Notes: generated by a model from the sequence alone, not told the origin. Shown: positions 1 to 13,518, counted from the first letter of the stretch. The stretch: 64,000 nt of DNA from Primulina eburnea (GCF_022965805.1 NC_133108.1:42292051-42356050); one strand, 5' to 3'. Numbers and translations are program-made.

Positions 1-1749
1 ACAAAATGGCTGCTCTCTCTGGATATACCCCACTTGGTAGTTTCAATGCTGCATTCAGCTTCACTGGTTCTAAGCACGTGGATGCTGCTGCCACAAAATC
101 CCTTTGCATGGATGGATATTTTATTCCTCTGGCTAAGATCCAGCTTGTTAAATCACCCATGGTTTTGAATGAAAATGTTAAAAGAGCAGTCCCAACATCA
201 TGGGACCCACCTGCTTTAGCGAGGTATAGACTGGTAGACATTTTTCAAAATTTTTATGCTTACATCTTTTACAAGGTATGCGACACTCAATTGTTGTAAC
301 TACGGACAGCTTCATCGAAAATTTTGGCACACACGTTATTACGTCCGTAACTATTGGCGGTAAAGATGTGATCTATGTCAAACAGCACCTATCATCTCCT
401 CTGTCTATGATGGAAATCAAGAATTATGTTCAAGATATTGGAAACCAAAGGTTTTCAAGCACAGAAGGGCTTGCAAGTTCAGGTCTATTGAGTTTCAAGG
501 ATAAGGCTAGTTCCACTATTTCTTGTTTTATGTTTCTTGATTTTTGGTACATCATTTTCTCATCTGTCTAGTTCCACTTCATTGGTTTCACATTTTCCTA
601 CCTGTTTGAATAATTCAGGGCACTGATCCTTCTCTGTTCAACAGCCAAGGGATTTACCCACAACCAGCTACTGAACGTTATCTCTCTGGTAGCGGTAAAG
701 AAGTATGTTGAACCTTGTTATTGTCTACATGAAACAGAAAGATAATTGCTCATTGTGTTTTTGCACTTCCTCTTCCTCTCACGCAAGGGTGTGGAATTTG
801 ACCATTGTATAGCACACCAACTAGTGATCGAAGAAATAAATTGCCGAGAACTTGGAAACTTGCCTTGTTGATATGCTTGTGCTGTGTAACTGAGAATGCG
901 GATATGGTGATTTTAAACTGAAAAAATGAAACTCAGCTGCATAGTATAAAATAAGACGACCTTGGGACATTTGTCAATCCCAGTAAAATGAATAGGAGAT
1001 GTTATGTAAGAATGATATCATTTTTTGCATTCTTTGACATATTGTTTTTTGCATCCCTTGGATCACGTTATTATTTACGGAAGAATTTTATTTAAGTTTC
1101 TGGTAAGGTTGATTTTTCTGGTTCCATTGTGCAAATTTTCTTGTAATTCTTAACCCACTAAAATCCCTTTCTATTGATACTAAGCGCTCCCAGTATGTCA
1201 CAAATCTTTCTAATCATGTCTATTGTGGCTGACCTATACTTGAAGATGAAATTTTTGCCAGAAAAGATGTTAATCACTGATATAAAGCAATTCGCCAACC
1301 TTTTCAGCTGATATAGGTCATCACTTTAAGTTGCTACGCATTGCCAATTTGATATTTGTGACAAATGCTAATAGATTAAGGATTGATTTTTGTTTTAACA
1401 TTATTTTGAAAGAGATTATGTGCTTCAAAATGTTGGGTTCATTAGCATTCGTTATGTTCGAAAGTCTTCATCATTATTGATTAAATAGTCCTTGTTGTGG
1501 AGAATCGTATTTGGATGATGATGATGTAGATTGTATGCCTTGATGACAGACTGCTTCTTGAGTAGGGCTGCAAACGAACCGAACATGTTCGCGAGTTTTT
1601 CGAGCCGGCTCGATAAATATTCGATTCGTATTCGAACTTATCGAATTTGAGCCGAACTCGAACACGTTCGAACTTTTTTTCGAGCCGAACTCGAGCTCAA
1701 ATTATTTTGTTCGATAGTTCGCGAGCCTTAATATTTTATTAATATAATA

Positions 1750-1801
<52 letters not shown>

Positions 1802-3796
1802 CATTTCGAATATTTCGAGCATTTCGAGCTTTCAAACCTTAATATCCGAGCAATAATTCGAATAGTTCACGAATATATTCGAATATTTCGAGCCGAACTC
1901 GAACTCGAACTTCATTTCGAGCCGAGCTCGAGCCCAAATATTTGAAATTATCGAACTTCGAATCGAGCTCGAACTCGAATATACCTATTTCGAGCCGAAT
2001 TCGAGCCTGACTTTTTTACTATTATTCGGCTCGATTCGGTTCGTTTGCACCCCTATTCTTGAGTAGGTGTTGCATTTAATTGGGCGTGATCCTTTTTTTT
2101 CCCTCCCTGAAGTCCAAACTTCTCTTCTGCTAATTAAATTGTTGGTGTAATATGTTATTAGGCACCGAAGTTTGGTATTAGTAATAAATGGTGTCAATAA
2201 ATTTATTTGCTCTTGCAAGTGGAATGCTTGTCGAAATTGAAGCAATGCTTAATCTAGAATCACACCTAAAGAATTTTTTGTGTCTCGTGCAGGATGTTAC
2301 TGTCATATTCAGAAGAAGGGGAGGGGATGACCTGGAGCAAAGCCACACCCAATGGGCGACAACAGTCCAATCTTCTCCAGATGTCATTGAAATGTCATTT
2401 TTTCCGATAACCGAACTTCTTGACGGAATTAGAGGAAAGGAACATTTGTCTCGCGCCATCTCGCTCTACCTTGAGTGTAAGAAATTTCTTCTTTGTCTTC
2501 TGGATGATCTCCTCCCATTAAGGATTTAGAGTGACTCGATGGTGTTGTTTGGAACGTTTTGTCTGAAAGATCACAATTAATAATCTTTTGCAGACAAGCC
2601 TCAGATCGAAGAGCTAAGATATTTTCTGGAGTTTCAGGTCCCTCGAGTATGGGCCCCCATACAGAATATTTTTCCTGGGCAACCAAGAAAGGAACCTGTG
2701 TGCCCATCCTTACAATTTAGCATGATGGGCCAAAAGCTTTATGTCAGCCAAGAGCAAGTATGTTCGAGTTTATTTATGATTGTAAACGTGTATAACCTAC
2801 ATCATCTATTGATTCATTTATTTGTTCTTTGGGGATTGCTAACTGAAACTGGAAGTGGGGATAGAATATATCCTTTATCTGCTTTCCAGACATGAAATCG
2901 TTTTGATGAATTCTAATATAAACTGCATGCTCAAAGGTTTCATTTTTTTTCCAAATCAAAATAAATTGAAAGGCATGAAAAAGTTGTTCGAGTAAAGTGA
3001 GGTTTAAGAATTAGTGCATCTTTTTCATGGCATTCGTTGCAATACAAGTTAATCTTTAAGCGAATCATTAAGAGTTGACTTCAAGCTTGAAACTTTTTTT
3101 CCTGTTGTGTTGGTATATGGCATACAGATAAATTTGTATTTTGTCTTGATATGAATTATGCAGGTATCAGTCGGCCGGAAACCCGTAACTGGGATGCGAT
3201 TGTGTCTTGAAGGATCAAAGCAAAACCGGGTCAGTATCCATCTTCAACACCTTGTGTCTCTTCCAAAGATCCTCCTTCCGTACTGGGATTCACACATAGC
3301 AATAGGTGCTCCAAAATGGCAGGGGCCTGAAGAACAAGACAGCAGATGGTTTGAGCCGGTAAAGTGGAAAAAATTCTCTCACGTGAGCACCGCACCAGTT
3401 GAGAACCCAGAAACCTTCATCAGTGATCTCATCGGTGTGTACATTGTCACTGGGGCTCAACTAGGTGTTTGGGATTTCGGGTCAAGAAACGTCTTGCATA
3501 TGAAGCTATTGTATTCGAAGCTTCCTGGATGCACGGTAAGGAGATCTTTATGGGATCATGTTCCAAACGATAAGTCGAAAAAACATAGTAGTATGGAAAA
3601 TGAGGATGAGTCGGGTTCGAGTTCGAGTTTGGAGGAAAACTATGTCGGGAACAAGTTGGCAAAATTTATAGACATGTCTGAAATGAGAAAGGGGCCCGAA
3701 GATAACCCCGGCCACTGGTTGGTGACAGGCGGCAAGCTTGGTGTAGAGAAAGGGAGAATTGTAGTGAGAGTGAAGTACTCGTTACTTAATTACTGA
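1..3796 (+). CDS. MACPF-domain protein, CAD1/NSL1-like (5' end outside window)
   Basis: Plant membrane-attack-complex/perforin family protein; Arabidopsis relatives CAD1 and NSL1 restrain salicylate-dependent cell death. Exons by splice signals and phase: 3-223, 310-505, 619-702, 2293-2476, 2594-2757, 3164-3796 (stop TGA). Joined in frame they give about 493 residues; the start and the first part of the MACPF domain lie upstream. Visible family marks are the MACPF signature FIENFGTHV followed by GGKDVIYVKQ (exon 2), PSLFNSQGIYPQP (exon 3), VIFRRRGGDDL (exon 4), IEELRYFLEFQVPRVWAP (exon 5), and a C-terminal RKPVTGMRLCLEG...LVTGGKLGVEKGRI segment (exon 6). The second intron (506-618) starts with GC rather than GT. 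The third intron (703-2292) holds a hAT MITE. The class is certain; the choice between the CAD1 and NSL1 branches is inference. Confidence 0.92.
1563..2055. mobile_element. Non-autonomous hAT MITE, 493 bp, in MACPF intron 3
   Basis: The left end TAGGGCTGCAAACGAACC is matched, with one mismatch in about 20, by the reverse complement of the right end (TTCGTTTGCACCCCTA). An identical 8-bp target duplication TTCTTGAG flanks it at 1555-1562 and 2056-2063, which is diagnostic for hAT. The interior is repetitive, built from TTCGAGC/GCTCGAA motifs in both orientations plus a TA microsatellite. No coding capacity. Confidence 0.93.
1753..1796. repeat. (TA)n microsatellite inside the hAT MITE
   Basis: About 22 uninterrupted TA units at the centre of the MITE. 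Confidence 0.95.
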
Positions 3797-4410
3797 TTGA
3801 GTTGGCCTGTGTGGCAAATATAGTGTACATTGATCCTGGTTAATTGTGTTTGTACGAGTGTGTGTTGGTTACATGGGACTGCTTTCTGATGAACACAATT
3901 TTCTTAACTGATGATAGCTTGATGTTTTTTGGTGTATAAACAAATTAAATGTGGCCCGCAGATCTCTTATTCAAACGGGATTTGTACTAGGATATCCGTA
4001 TTAGGGATATGCTCATATGCATCCAAATGGTTATACGTAGGTATTAAGTTAACCATTATTATGATACGGGACTTCAAAAATTTTCCCCTGCGGTGAAAGT
4101 TCCCCCGTCACTGTAGGCAGGCATAAGCGTTGGGATAGGAGTTGGTCCGCCAATTTTCTGGCCATGGGCTGCCATCCTGTGCGGGAATTGTTAATCCATG
4201 CAGCTCTGCGTTTGAAATTTTTTTTTCCCCTTTGTGAAGTAATTGTCGGAAGCTAGCCATGTATCCTAGTTCAAAGTGTGCAGCCACATTAATGGATCAT
4301 ATAATTACTACGCTAGCTTGATTAATCTTCTATTTTGATGCTTGTGCATGTGCGCGGTGGCATGTCGTTAGCCTACCAAATATATATATATATCTATATA
4401 TATATATATA
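3797..4410. other. MACPF 3' UTR and intergenic spacer
   Basis: Holds the probable 3' UTR of the MACPF gene, then noncoding sequence ending in a TA/TC-rich run (about 4378-4410) into which the next Helitron is inserted. No gene seen. Confidence 0.6.
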
Positions 4411-7400
4411 CTAGAAAAATGCACGTGCGTTGCACGTAAAAAACTAAACTACTGAAAATATATGTACTAAATTTTAATAATATTTAAATGAATTAAAACA
4501 TGGTTATTAACATTTATCAACTGAAACAAACTAAACCATAAAAAATAAAAAAATCATGACCATAGACGGTATATAAATCAGAGGAAATATCTTATCCACT
4601 TGACACACTTTCCAATATACTTCTTCGTTGATTTTGACAACTCAACAGCTCTTTGTCGTAGTTTGTTATAATATACATATAATTATTTTGATATGCTCAA
4701 CAAGTATCTGATCGTCTTTTACATATATTATGTTATTTACAATCCTTATCCGGGATCTGACATGCTCGTAGTTTGCTTCTTTATCACGACATTTTTTCGA
4801 TTTTCTATAATGTTTTTATTTGATAATCTTATTTTTCCGACTATTTTTTTGTTGTTAAATGATTTTTCAGCTTTTGACAATAATCAACTATAACTCCTAA
4901 GAAAAAATGCTTTTACTCGTGATAAGTTTTCACTTGTGACTAAAAGTATTTATAACCTATATATTCTTCAACAACATAATCAATGAATGGTGTTGCACCT
5001 TCTTCAAATATTGTGATATTTGTGATATCATTTTTATATATTTAGTATCATATTATCAACATATAGTTGTAAGATTAATAAATTTTTAACAACTATTTCT
5101 CAATCAGTGTGAGAAAAATACTTGAATTTTTTCAAATGGCTATATCTTAGAATTGTGTCCTCATTCAATTTGACACAATTCAAGAAAGTCATCTTGATCG
5201 TCATTTTTTGGAAGCTTTGAAATAATGATTGCTAGCATCATGTCATGATGATGATATAGTTTCAATCTCATTTGTTGCGTTTAGAACATAATATTATATT
5301 ATTCATTGAAACAAAACAAATTTTCTTCTATCGAGTTTATATTTTGTTTTATAATATTTTATATCTTGTGGAACGATATACAAAATTAATTATTGTATTT
5401 TAAAAAGCTTGAGAAGAGATACGAATAATGTAATTAAGATATGCATATGAGATATCATTCAAATATATGTCAAAGTATTTGTCTTATTCAATATCTCATC
5501 TAATAATATAACCATTTAGATTTGATGAGTATTTTATGATAGTCAAAATTAATTTGATGAAATATTGTAGAATTTTATTTGAATTTCAATATTTTGCAAA
5601 ATGATTTTATTTGACAAGGATTTTTCTATGCTACTATCATATATGTTATAAATTAGCTAGTTAGACACTTTGACAAAAAAAAGGAACAAAAACAATCTCG
5701 TATCACCTCGAAATATATCGAGATAATATTGGAGAAAATAAAGTGAAACTGACTCAATGTCTCAATAAAATGCACAGAATTGATCTGTTATATTGTATCA
5801 ACAAAGTTTTAGAATTGTTCTCATACCATTATAAATAGAATGAGAATTATGCACAATTTGTTTTTCTTGTATTTTTTTTTTCTAAATGAATAATTTTTTC
5901 TTTTTGAAAAAAACTATTTTATTGAGAAATATTGAAATTTTATATGACATTCATATGTCGCACAACCATGAAGTAGCAACATAATCATTATATAACACTT
6001 AATGTACACATACAATTCTTCAATTCCTTCTTCATTATGTTTCGTTGAAATTTAAATCTGAATCATTCTTGATCTTAACATTTTGCTTTAAATATGATTT
6101 AATATATATGTATATGTTTCATGTTACTTAATTAGACTAATTTCAAATATCTATAAAAAAATGTGCTTGAATTATATCATACAGAAATTAGGACATAGTA
6201 TGTAGGACCGAACGCTTGCCGCTTTACCAAAAGCTATAGCTAGTAGTAATGGTGCAACTAAAATCTTTTAAATCGCGCAGCAGCTCAAGCACCACAGTTC
6301 GACCGCTCAAGCAAGGAGGGACAATTATTGCATCCAACAATCTTCCTCCCAATAATTGCACTCCTTGCAATCAATGAGAATCGAACCCGTGACTTTGGCT
6401 CTGATACCAATTGTAATACCGATCGTTTGTCGTTTTACCAAAAGCTATAGCTAGTAGTAATTGTGCAACTCAAATCTTTTAAACCGCACAGCAGCTCAAG
6501 CACCACGGTTCGACCGCTCTACCAAGCAGGGAAAATTATCGCACCCAACATAGTAATACACAACATTATTTTTTTTATTTAACATGTCTTTTTTTTCATC
6601 AACTATGTTTGTCAAAACTTTTTTGTTCAAAATTTGACGCATTTCGTAGATTATATGTATGAAAAACCAAGAAATTATATAATTCATAGAAACCATTTAC
6701 TATTCTCTTCGTAGAACAGAAGACCCAAAATAAGTGGCTTTGATTGATGTACTCTCATACTTGTTTTTATATAAACAACAAGACACATGATATAATATCA
6801 GAAAAATCAATTACCGCCAACAATACTAACCAAAACGAATAAAAAAATCATAACACAAACAACCTCGATAAGAAAAAAAATTATAACTCAAATTTTAAAA
6901 ATAATTTATTTAGTACAATAACAAAAAAATTGAAGTATATACGAGCAATAAAAAGCATAAATCACTCTCAAATTAAATATTAACTCATATTATTCACAAT
7001 TTGTATAAATTTTCCAATATTTTTTTCAAATAAAGAGAAGAAGCCTTATTAATGTCATCGTTTTATAGATATTCATTTCACTTCTTTAAAAAACACATGA
7101 AAAATGGTGCCTTGAAATCATAATAAAACCATTTAGAAAAGCAGCCGTAAAAATATAATACAAAGTCACACAATTTTTCTTAAACCATAGAAACATATTA
7201 GACTATTGACTAAATATATCTAGCAACAACAAAACATGCGTTAACTTGTGATATAATTAAAATTTAGAATCATGCATAATCATTGAATTAGAGCAAAATC
7301 GCATGCCAAAAATCTACTGGATATTATATATTTTAATAATTTATCCATATTTGTCGTTCACCAGAGAACTCTTAGACCTACCAAATTTTGTAGTTCACCT

Positions 7401-8517
7401 ATTATTTTCATGATAAATAATATTACAAAAATAATATAAGCAAGAAAATAAAAACTCAAATTAAAATGCCTTCTATCAATTTAAGTAAAAAAAATTGATT
7501 AGAGAATATAATAATGTCGTAAAAAATTTAAATATTGATTTATAGACAGAAGTTTGAAAATACATTTGCCCCAATAAATAAAAAATGTTATCTCTTGATA
7601 TTATGAGACATAAGGTAAAAACGAATAAATATTTCAATCTTTTTAATATTTTCTAAGTCACTTCAAACTAAGTAATCTAAGCAAACAGAAAACATGCATT
7701 ATGTGTTTAAAAATTAACAAAATGTCTCAACAATAAAAAATTGAAAAATAACCGTTTTTGTTGGATATTTGATTTTGTTTTCTCTTTTCTTTGTGCAAAC
7801 AAACAAATCACATAAACAATGCAAACACAATTACATGATCAATACAAAAGACATATAACAATCAAACATGTTAACGCTAGAGTAAAAAAAAAAACTCCTC
7901 TCATTGCAAGAACACAAAATGATCAAATGGAGCATATTATTTAGTAATATTTATTTAGCAGCATTTATAAAAAAATTGACTAAATAACTTAAAAACAATG
8001 TTTGAAATCACTTAAAGACAAATATTTCTCTCAATCACATATCTTTATTGACACTTAAAGAGTCTGAAAATATTTTTATTCTAAATGGGAGAAAGAAATT
8101 TTGTATGACATTAATATTTATAAATAATTTATTTTTATTCAATCCGACTCATTTCCCTTTGTCTTCCTGTTATTATTTGATGGCAATGTATAAATTTAAG
8201 TAACTAAAATTAAATTTAAAGTAAATTAAAATAATAATTAGTTTGATTGAGTTAAATACAATATTAATGATCTTATTAAACTAAGAAAAAAAATGAATTA
8301 AATAACACCATTAACATGACAAATTGTAAAACAAAAAAATAATATAATAGTAAGCTCACAAATGAAAGTCATATACTTAATATATTAATAAAATAGATAA
8401 TATATTATTTAGTAATATGTATTTAGCATCATATATTGAAAATTGATTTAAAAATATATATATATTAATGATTATTATTAAATAAAGGTCACATTCATAT
8501 ATTTATATTAGTATAGA
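4411..8517 (-). mobile_element. Helitron-like element, copy A (about 4.1 kb)
   Basis: Read on the minus strand, the 5' end is TCTATACTAATATAAATA and the 3' end is a hairpin ACGTGCAACGCACGT followed by GCATTTTTCTAG. This is the TC...hairpin...CTRR layout of Helitrons, sitting between A and T as expected. No terminal inverted repeat or target duplication. The body is very AT-rich and nearly collinear with the copies at 22609-25663 and 56111-58340. No Rep/helicase reading frame was seen, so it looks non-autonomous. Confidence 0.75.
6195..6550 (-). repeat. tRNA-related (SINE-like) segment, internally duplicated
   Basis: On the minus strand it contains TTGGTATCAGAGCC and a B-box-like GGGTTCGATTC, as in tRNA-derived SINEs or sequence related to initiator tRNA-Met. 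A block of about 115 bp (ACCAAAAGCTATAGCTAGTA...) occurs twice, at about 6226-6335 and 6436-6545. A shorter relative lies at 23058-23180 in Helitron copy B. SINE status is inference. Confidence 0.5.
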
Positions 8518-9749
8518 TTAGTATAGATAGATATAGATAGATATAGATTATTTGTAGGGTTTTTTCACAAAACAAATTTTAATCTCGGATATTGAATTTA
8601 AAAGTTTAGTAATTAGTAAATAAATAATAAGGATAAGGATTAAAAGTTTAGTAATTAGTAAATAAATAATGAGGATAAGGACAAAAGAGTAAATGTATAA
8701 TTGTAATTAATAGATAATAATAAAGATAAGGACAATAGAGTAAATTCACAATTCACATTAATATATTTATATAGATATAGATAGATTAGTATAGATAGAT
8801 ATAGATAGATATAGATTATTTGTAAGGTTTTTTCACAAAACAAATTTTAATCTCGGCTATTGAATTTAAAAGTTTAGTAATTAGTAAATAAATAATAAGG
8901 ATAAGGATTAAAAGTTTAGTAATTAGTAAATAAATAATAAGGATAAGGACAAAAGAGTAAATGTATAATTGTAATTAATAGATAATAATAAAGATAAGGA
9001 CAATTTAGTAAATAAATAATAAGGATAAGGACAAAAGAGTAAATGTATAATTGTAATTAATAGATAATAATAAAGATAAGGACAATAGAGTAAATTCACA
9101 ATTCAATCTGTATATAGATATAGATATAGATATAGATAGATTAGTATAGATAGATATAGATATATATAGATTATTTGTAAGGTTTTTTCACAAAACAAAT
9201 TTTAATCTCGGCTATTGAATTTAAAAGTTTAGTAATTAGTAAATAAATAATAAGGATAAGGATTAAAAGTTTAGTAATTAGTAAATAAATAATAAGGATA
9301 AGGACAAAAGAGTAAATGTATAATTGTAATTAATAGATAATAATAATAATAAGGACAATAGAGTAAATTCACAATTCAATCTGTATATATATATAGATAT
9401 AGATAGATTAGTATAGATAGATATAGATATATATAGATTATTTGTAAGGTTTTTTCACAAAACAAATTTTAATCTCTGCTATTGAATTTAAAAGTTTAGT
9501 AATTAGTAAATAAATAATAAGGATAAGGATTAAAAGTTTAGTAATTAGTAAATAAATAATAAGGATAAGGACAAAAGAGTAAATGTATAATTGTAATTAA
9601 TAGATAATAATAAAGATAAGGACAATAGAGTAAATAATAAGGATAAGGACAAAAGAGTAAATGTATAGTTGTAATTAATAGATAATAATAAAGATAAGGA
9701 CAATAGAGTAAATTCACAATTGAAACTCATATATTTATAATAGTATAGA
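8518..9749. repeat. Tandem array with Helitron 5'-end-like segments
   Basis: Four units begin with TTATTTGTARGGTTTTTTCAC near 8548, 8816, 9171 and 9436. Each contains one or more AGTAAATAAATAATRAGGATAAGG modules, then AATTCACAATTCA and a TAGATA-rich stretch like the terminal sequence of the Helitron copies. Unit length is about 265 bp, the third being longer through internal duplication. The array ends at 9749 on another Helitron-like 5' terminus. Confidence 0.8.
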
Positions 9750-10849
9750 TTAGAACAGTGCACGTGCGTTGCACATGGAAACGATTTTATTTGAGATAAA
9801 ATTAGTTGATATAATAAATAAAATTAGAAATTATATTTTTTTATAAATTCATATTAATTACATGTTTATTTTAAATAATTTACTTTTCGTTATGTAATTT
9901 TGTTTGTTATTTCTGTGTACATGTCAAGTTTAATAACAAGTACGGATATCGTCCGAAAAAAACTTGATATATTACAAATCTACCTTAAAAACAATTCTTT
10001 AATTAACTTGAACAAAAACTTGAATAAATTAATAAATTAAATTGAAATTAAAATAAAAGGATGAAACAAACACAATTTAAATAATTTAAATTAAAATAAT
10101 TAATAAACGACTGTTCAAATATCGGTTAATGCACTTATCAATTCTTAATCAATGATTTTGAAGGAATTCATTATTTTATCAATATGTTATGTCAAATTAT
10201 ATTTAACCAATTCAATAACATACAATAACCAAGTGTCCTTTTGTTATTTAATAATTGCAATTGCAACAATGAATGATGGATTTCTCTAGCTTTCATTTTT
10301 TAGTCTATGACTATCAGCATGTACTCAATCTCATATGTTGTTAGGACCGGCTAGATGTTTAGAGGGGGTGAATGAATACCTATTAAAACTTTTGGTATTA
10401 TTGGTTTGAGCTAACAAAATACAATCGTTTTATCTCAACTAAGTTGAGTTACAAGTCATCAAGGTAAAATATATGCGCAGAAAAAGAATTGTGTTCAAAG
10501 TTGAATCAAATAGATACTAACACGATAATCGGTAGATCCAGTTATCCCAATGTCAAAAATATTCATGATGTTCAGTAGTTTTTCGTTGATGAAAATACTG
10601 TTAAACAACCAATTCAAGCTGATTTTGATGGAGAAAATGGAGAAGAAATGCATCATCCTTTGGAGAATGCATAATCTGTATAGTACAAGCAACAATCAAT
10701 AATCAATCAACATATTTCAGTCAATGAGACAGAAAATGAACAAAGATCTCAACGATTTAGAAGAAGAGCAACATGGATGACAAATTATGAGGTAACTGGT
10801 AATAACCAAATTGAAGATTAATTTGTTCATTTTGCTCTATTTTCATATT

Positions 10850-12370
10850 GTGATCCAGTAGCTTTCGAAGAAGGTGTCAAAGAATCAAAATAGCAAAAGG
10901 CAATGGATGCTGAAATCACATCCATCGATAAAAATAAAACTTGGGAACTCATCGAGCTTCCAAAAGGTCAAAAAACGATGTGTGAAGTAGATTTACAAGA
11001 GTAAATTGAAAGAAAATGGAAAGCCGACAAATTCAAGGCACCGTTGGTAGCAAAATATTACAAACAAGAGTTTGGATTCGGTTATAAAGAAATATTTGCT
11101 CAGTTGCAAGACATGATACGATCAGATTGGTAATTGACTTAGTAGCACAATATTCATGGTATATATTCTATTTGGCTGTGAAATCGACGTTCTTACATGG
11201 AGACTTGGAAGAACATATATGTATCCATCAACCTCCTTGTTATATTAAGTTGGAAATGAGCATAAAGTGTATAAATTGAAAAAACTTTGTATGGGTTAAA
11301 GCAAGTCCCACGAGCTTAGTATAGTCGAATTGAGACTTATTTTTTAAGGTATGTTTTCAAAAAAGTTCATATGAGCATAAACTTTGTACAAAATTGAAGA
11401 TGAAGGAAAAATCTCATTGTTTGTTTATATGTTAATGATCTTATATTCTCTGAAAACGATAGTGTCATGTTTGGAAAATTTAAGAAGTTCATGATGGTTG
11501 AGTTTGATATGTAGGATCTTGGCAAGATGCATCATTTTCTTGGTATGAAGTAGTTCAATCTACTTATGAGATTTTTATTTCACAAAAGAAACGTGTTCAA
11601 AAAGTTTTGTGCAGATTTAATATGAAGAAATGTAATTATGCAAGTACTCCCGTAGACTATGGTTTGAAGCTAACAAAAATTTGTAAAGGAAAGAAGATTG
11701 ACAACACATTTTACAAGCAAATTGTTAGAAGCTTGATGTATTTGACAGCAACAATGTCGTATATTATGTATTCTTTCAGTCTCATAAGCAGATACATTGA
11801 GAATCCTACAGAAATGCATTTTTAAGTTGTTAAGAGGATTTTATGATGCCGACAACGAACACAAGAACTTGGTCTCTACTATAAGAAAGGAGAACAATCA
11901 GATTTGAAGGAGATCGAGATGATAGAAAAAGAACTTAAGGATATGATTTTTTTTCTTAGATCAAGCGGTTGTTCCATGCACTTCGAAGAAACAATCAATT
12001 GTTACTTTATCAACCATTGAAGCTAAATTTGTTGCATCAACTTCACGTGCATGTCAAGCTATTTGGTTGAGAAAAATTCTTGAAGAGCTTAAATTCAAAA
12101 ATCATGATCTTTTTGCAATTTATTATGATAATAGTTCAGCCATAAAACTATCAAAGAATCTAATCCTCCATGGAAGAAGCAAGCTCATTGATGTGAAATA
12201 TCAATTTTAAGTGACTTCACAAAGAATGAATTAATTGATTTCATCTATTGCAAAAGTGAAAACCAAGTAGCTGACATGTTTACCAAGTCCCTGAAACTGC
12301 CTGCATTTCATAAACTAAGGGAGCTACTTGGTATTAGCATACTACAAAACAAATTTGAGGGATGATGTTC
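10850..12370 (+). pseudogene. Ty1/copia retrotransposon pol relic (RT and RNase H)
   Basis: Conceptual translation in shifting frames shows the usual order of copia pol. The reverse-transcriptase start is AMDAEITSIDKNKTWELIEL near 10900, then HGDLEEHI near 11200 and the polymerase box near 11430, where YVDD reads YVND. FNMKKCNYASTPVD lies in the longest open stretch (11607-11825). RNase H follows with STIEAKFVAST, IWLRKILEELKF and DNSSAIKLSKN (12010-12160), then QVADMFTKSLKLPAFHKL. Many stops and frameshifts make it dead. A purine-rich tract (about 12400) is followed by possible LTR sequence, but no LTR pair was recognised. Confidence 0.9.
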
Positions 12371-13518
12371 TTATTAAGCCGATGTTTACTTTATCGGTTT
12401 AAGGGAGATATTATTGAATTGTTAAAGGTTTGTCGAAGTACTTAGTTATCTGTCTTGTCAAATAAAGTCTGTTAGTCATTGTTTACTATTAACAAAATAT
12501 TACAGAAAATAATTATATTAGCATATTTGTTATTTCATGGTTTAGTGGTCAAATATTGTTGCTATTTTTATGGTTTTTTTCATATGTATATTTGCCTATA
12601 AAAGGCTCATTGATGAATAAATAAAATATATAACAGAAAACAAAATTCTTCTCTTTGTTTGATTTATATTTTATCCTCTGAACCACTAACCACAAATCTA
12701 TATGTTCATTTAACTTGAAGTTTAAAAAATACAATTCGAACCATTTTTGCTTATAAAACGTATATGTTTATTTGGCTTGAAGTTTTAAAAATTAAGTTGA
12801 ACTATTTTTTGTTATGAAACATAGAAAATATACCTTTAAAAAAATTTAATAGTAGCCTACTTTTTCATGTGAAAGAATGAATAATAAAAAAATATGTAAG
12901 AAATATTAATAGCATTCAAATTTTTATTTGAAAATAATGCATAGTTATATATCAACTAAATAAATAAATAAACTAAATTAAATTAAAAATATATCAATTA
13001 TTAACTAATAATAGGAAAAATAATGCATAATGATGTATCAATCTATCAATTAAATAAATTAACTTTATTTAACTTGAAGTTTAAAAAATTAAGTCTGAAC
13101 CTCTAACTAAAAATTAATATGTTCATTTAACTTAAATTTTAAAAAATTAAAAACATACATTAATCGTATATAAATCAATCAAATCAACAAACGTTATAAC
13201 AATATTATATGAGTATGTTCATTTTAATAAGTCGGTGAAATCACAATACATTATTATTATTATTACAAAAAATAAAAAACTAAAATTATTCATATCGTGA
13301 TGTCCTCACAATTATTTCAAAAACAATAAAGCACCAACATCTACAAATATTTATTTAAACTAAAATTTATATATCGAAACCATATGCAAATCAAATATTG
13401 GATCACTAAAAATGTATGGATGAGTATAAAATAAAGTTTGAACTATTTTTATTAATAAAACATATATGTTTTTTTAAACTTAAAGTTTAAAAAATTAAGT
13501 TCGAATTGTTAACAAAAA

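Noticed and set aside
6380..6415. Possible tRNA gene (GGCTCTGATACCA end)
   Set aside because: Resembles the 3' end of initiator tRNA-Met, but no cloverleaf or acceptor-stem partner can be drawn; better explained as a tRNA-related repeat.
8655..9763. Minus-strand open frames rich in Leu, Ser, Tyr and Ile (LLSLSLLLSINYNYTFT repeats)
   Set aside because: They are translations of the TAGATA and AAGGATAAGGACAA tandem arrays; no start context or family.
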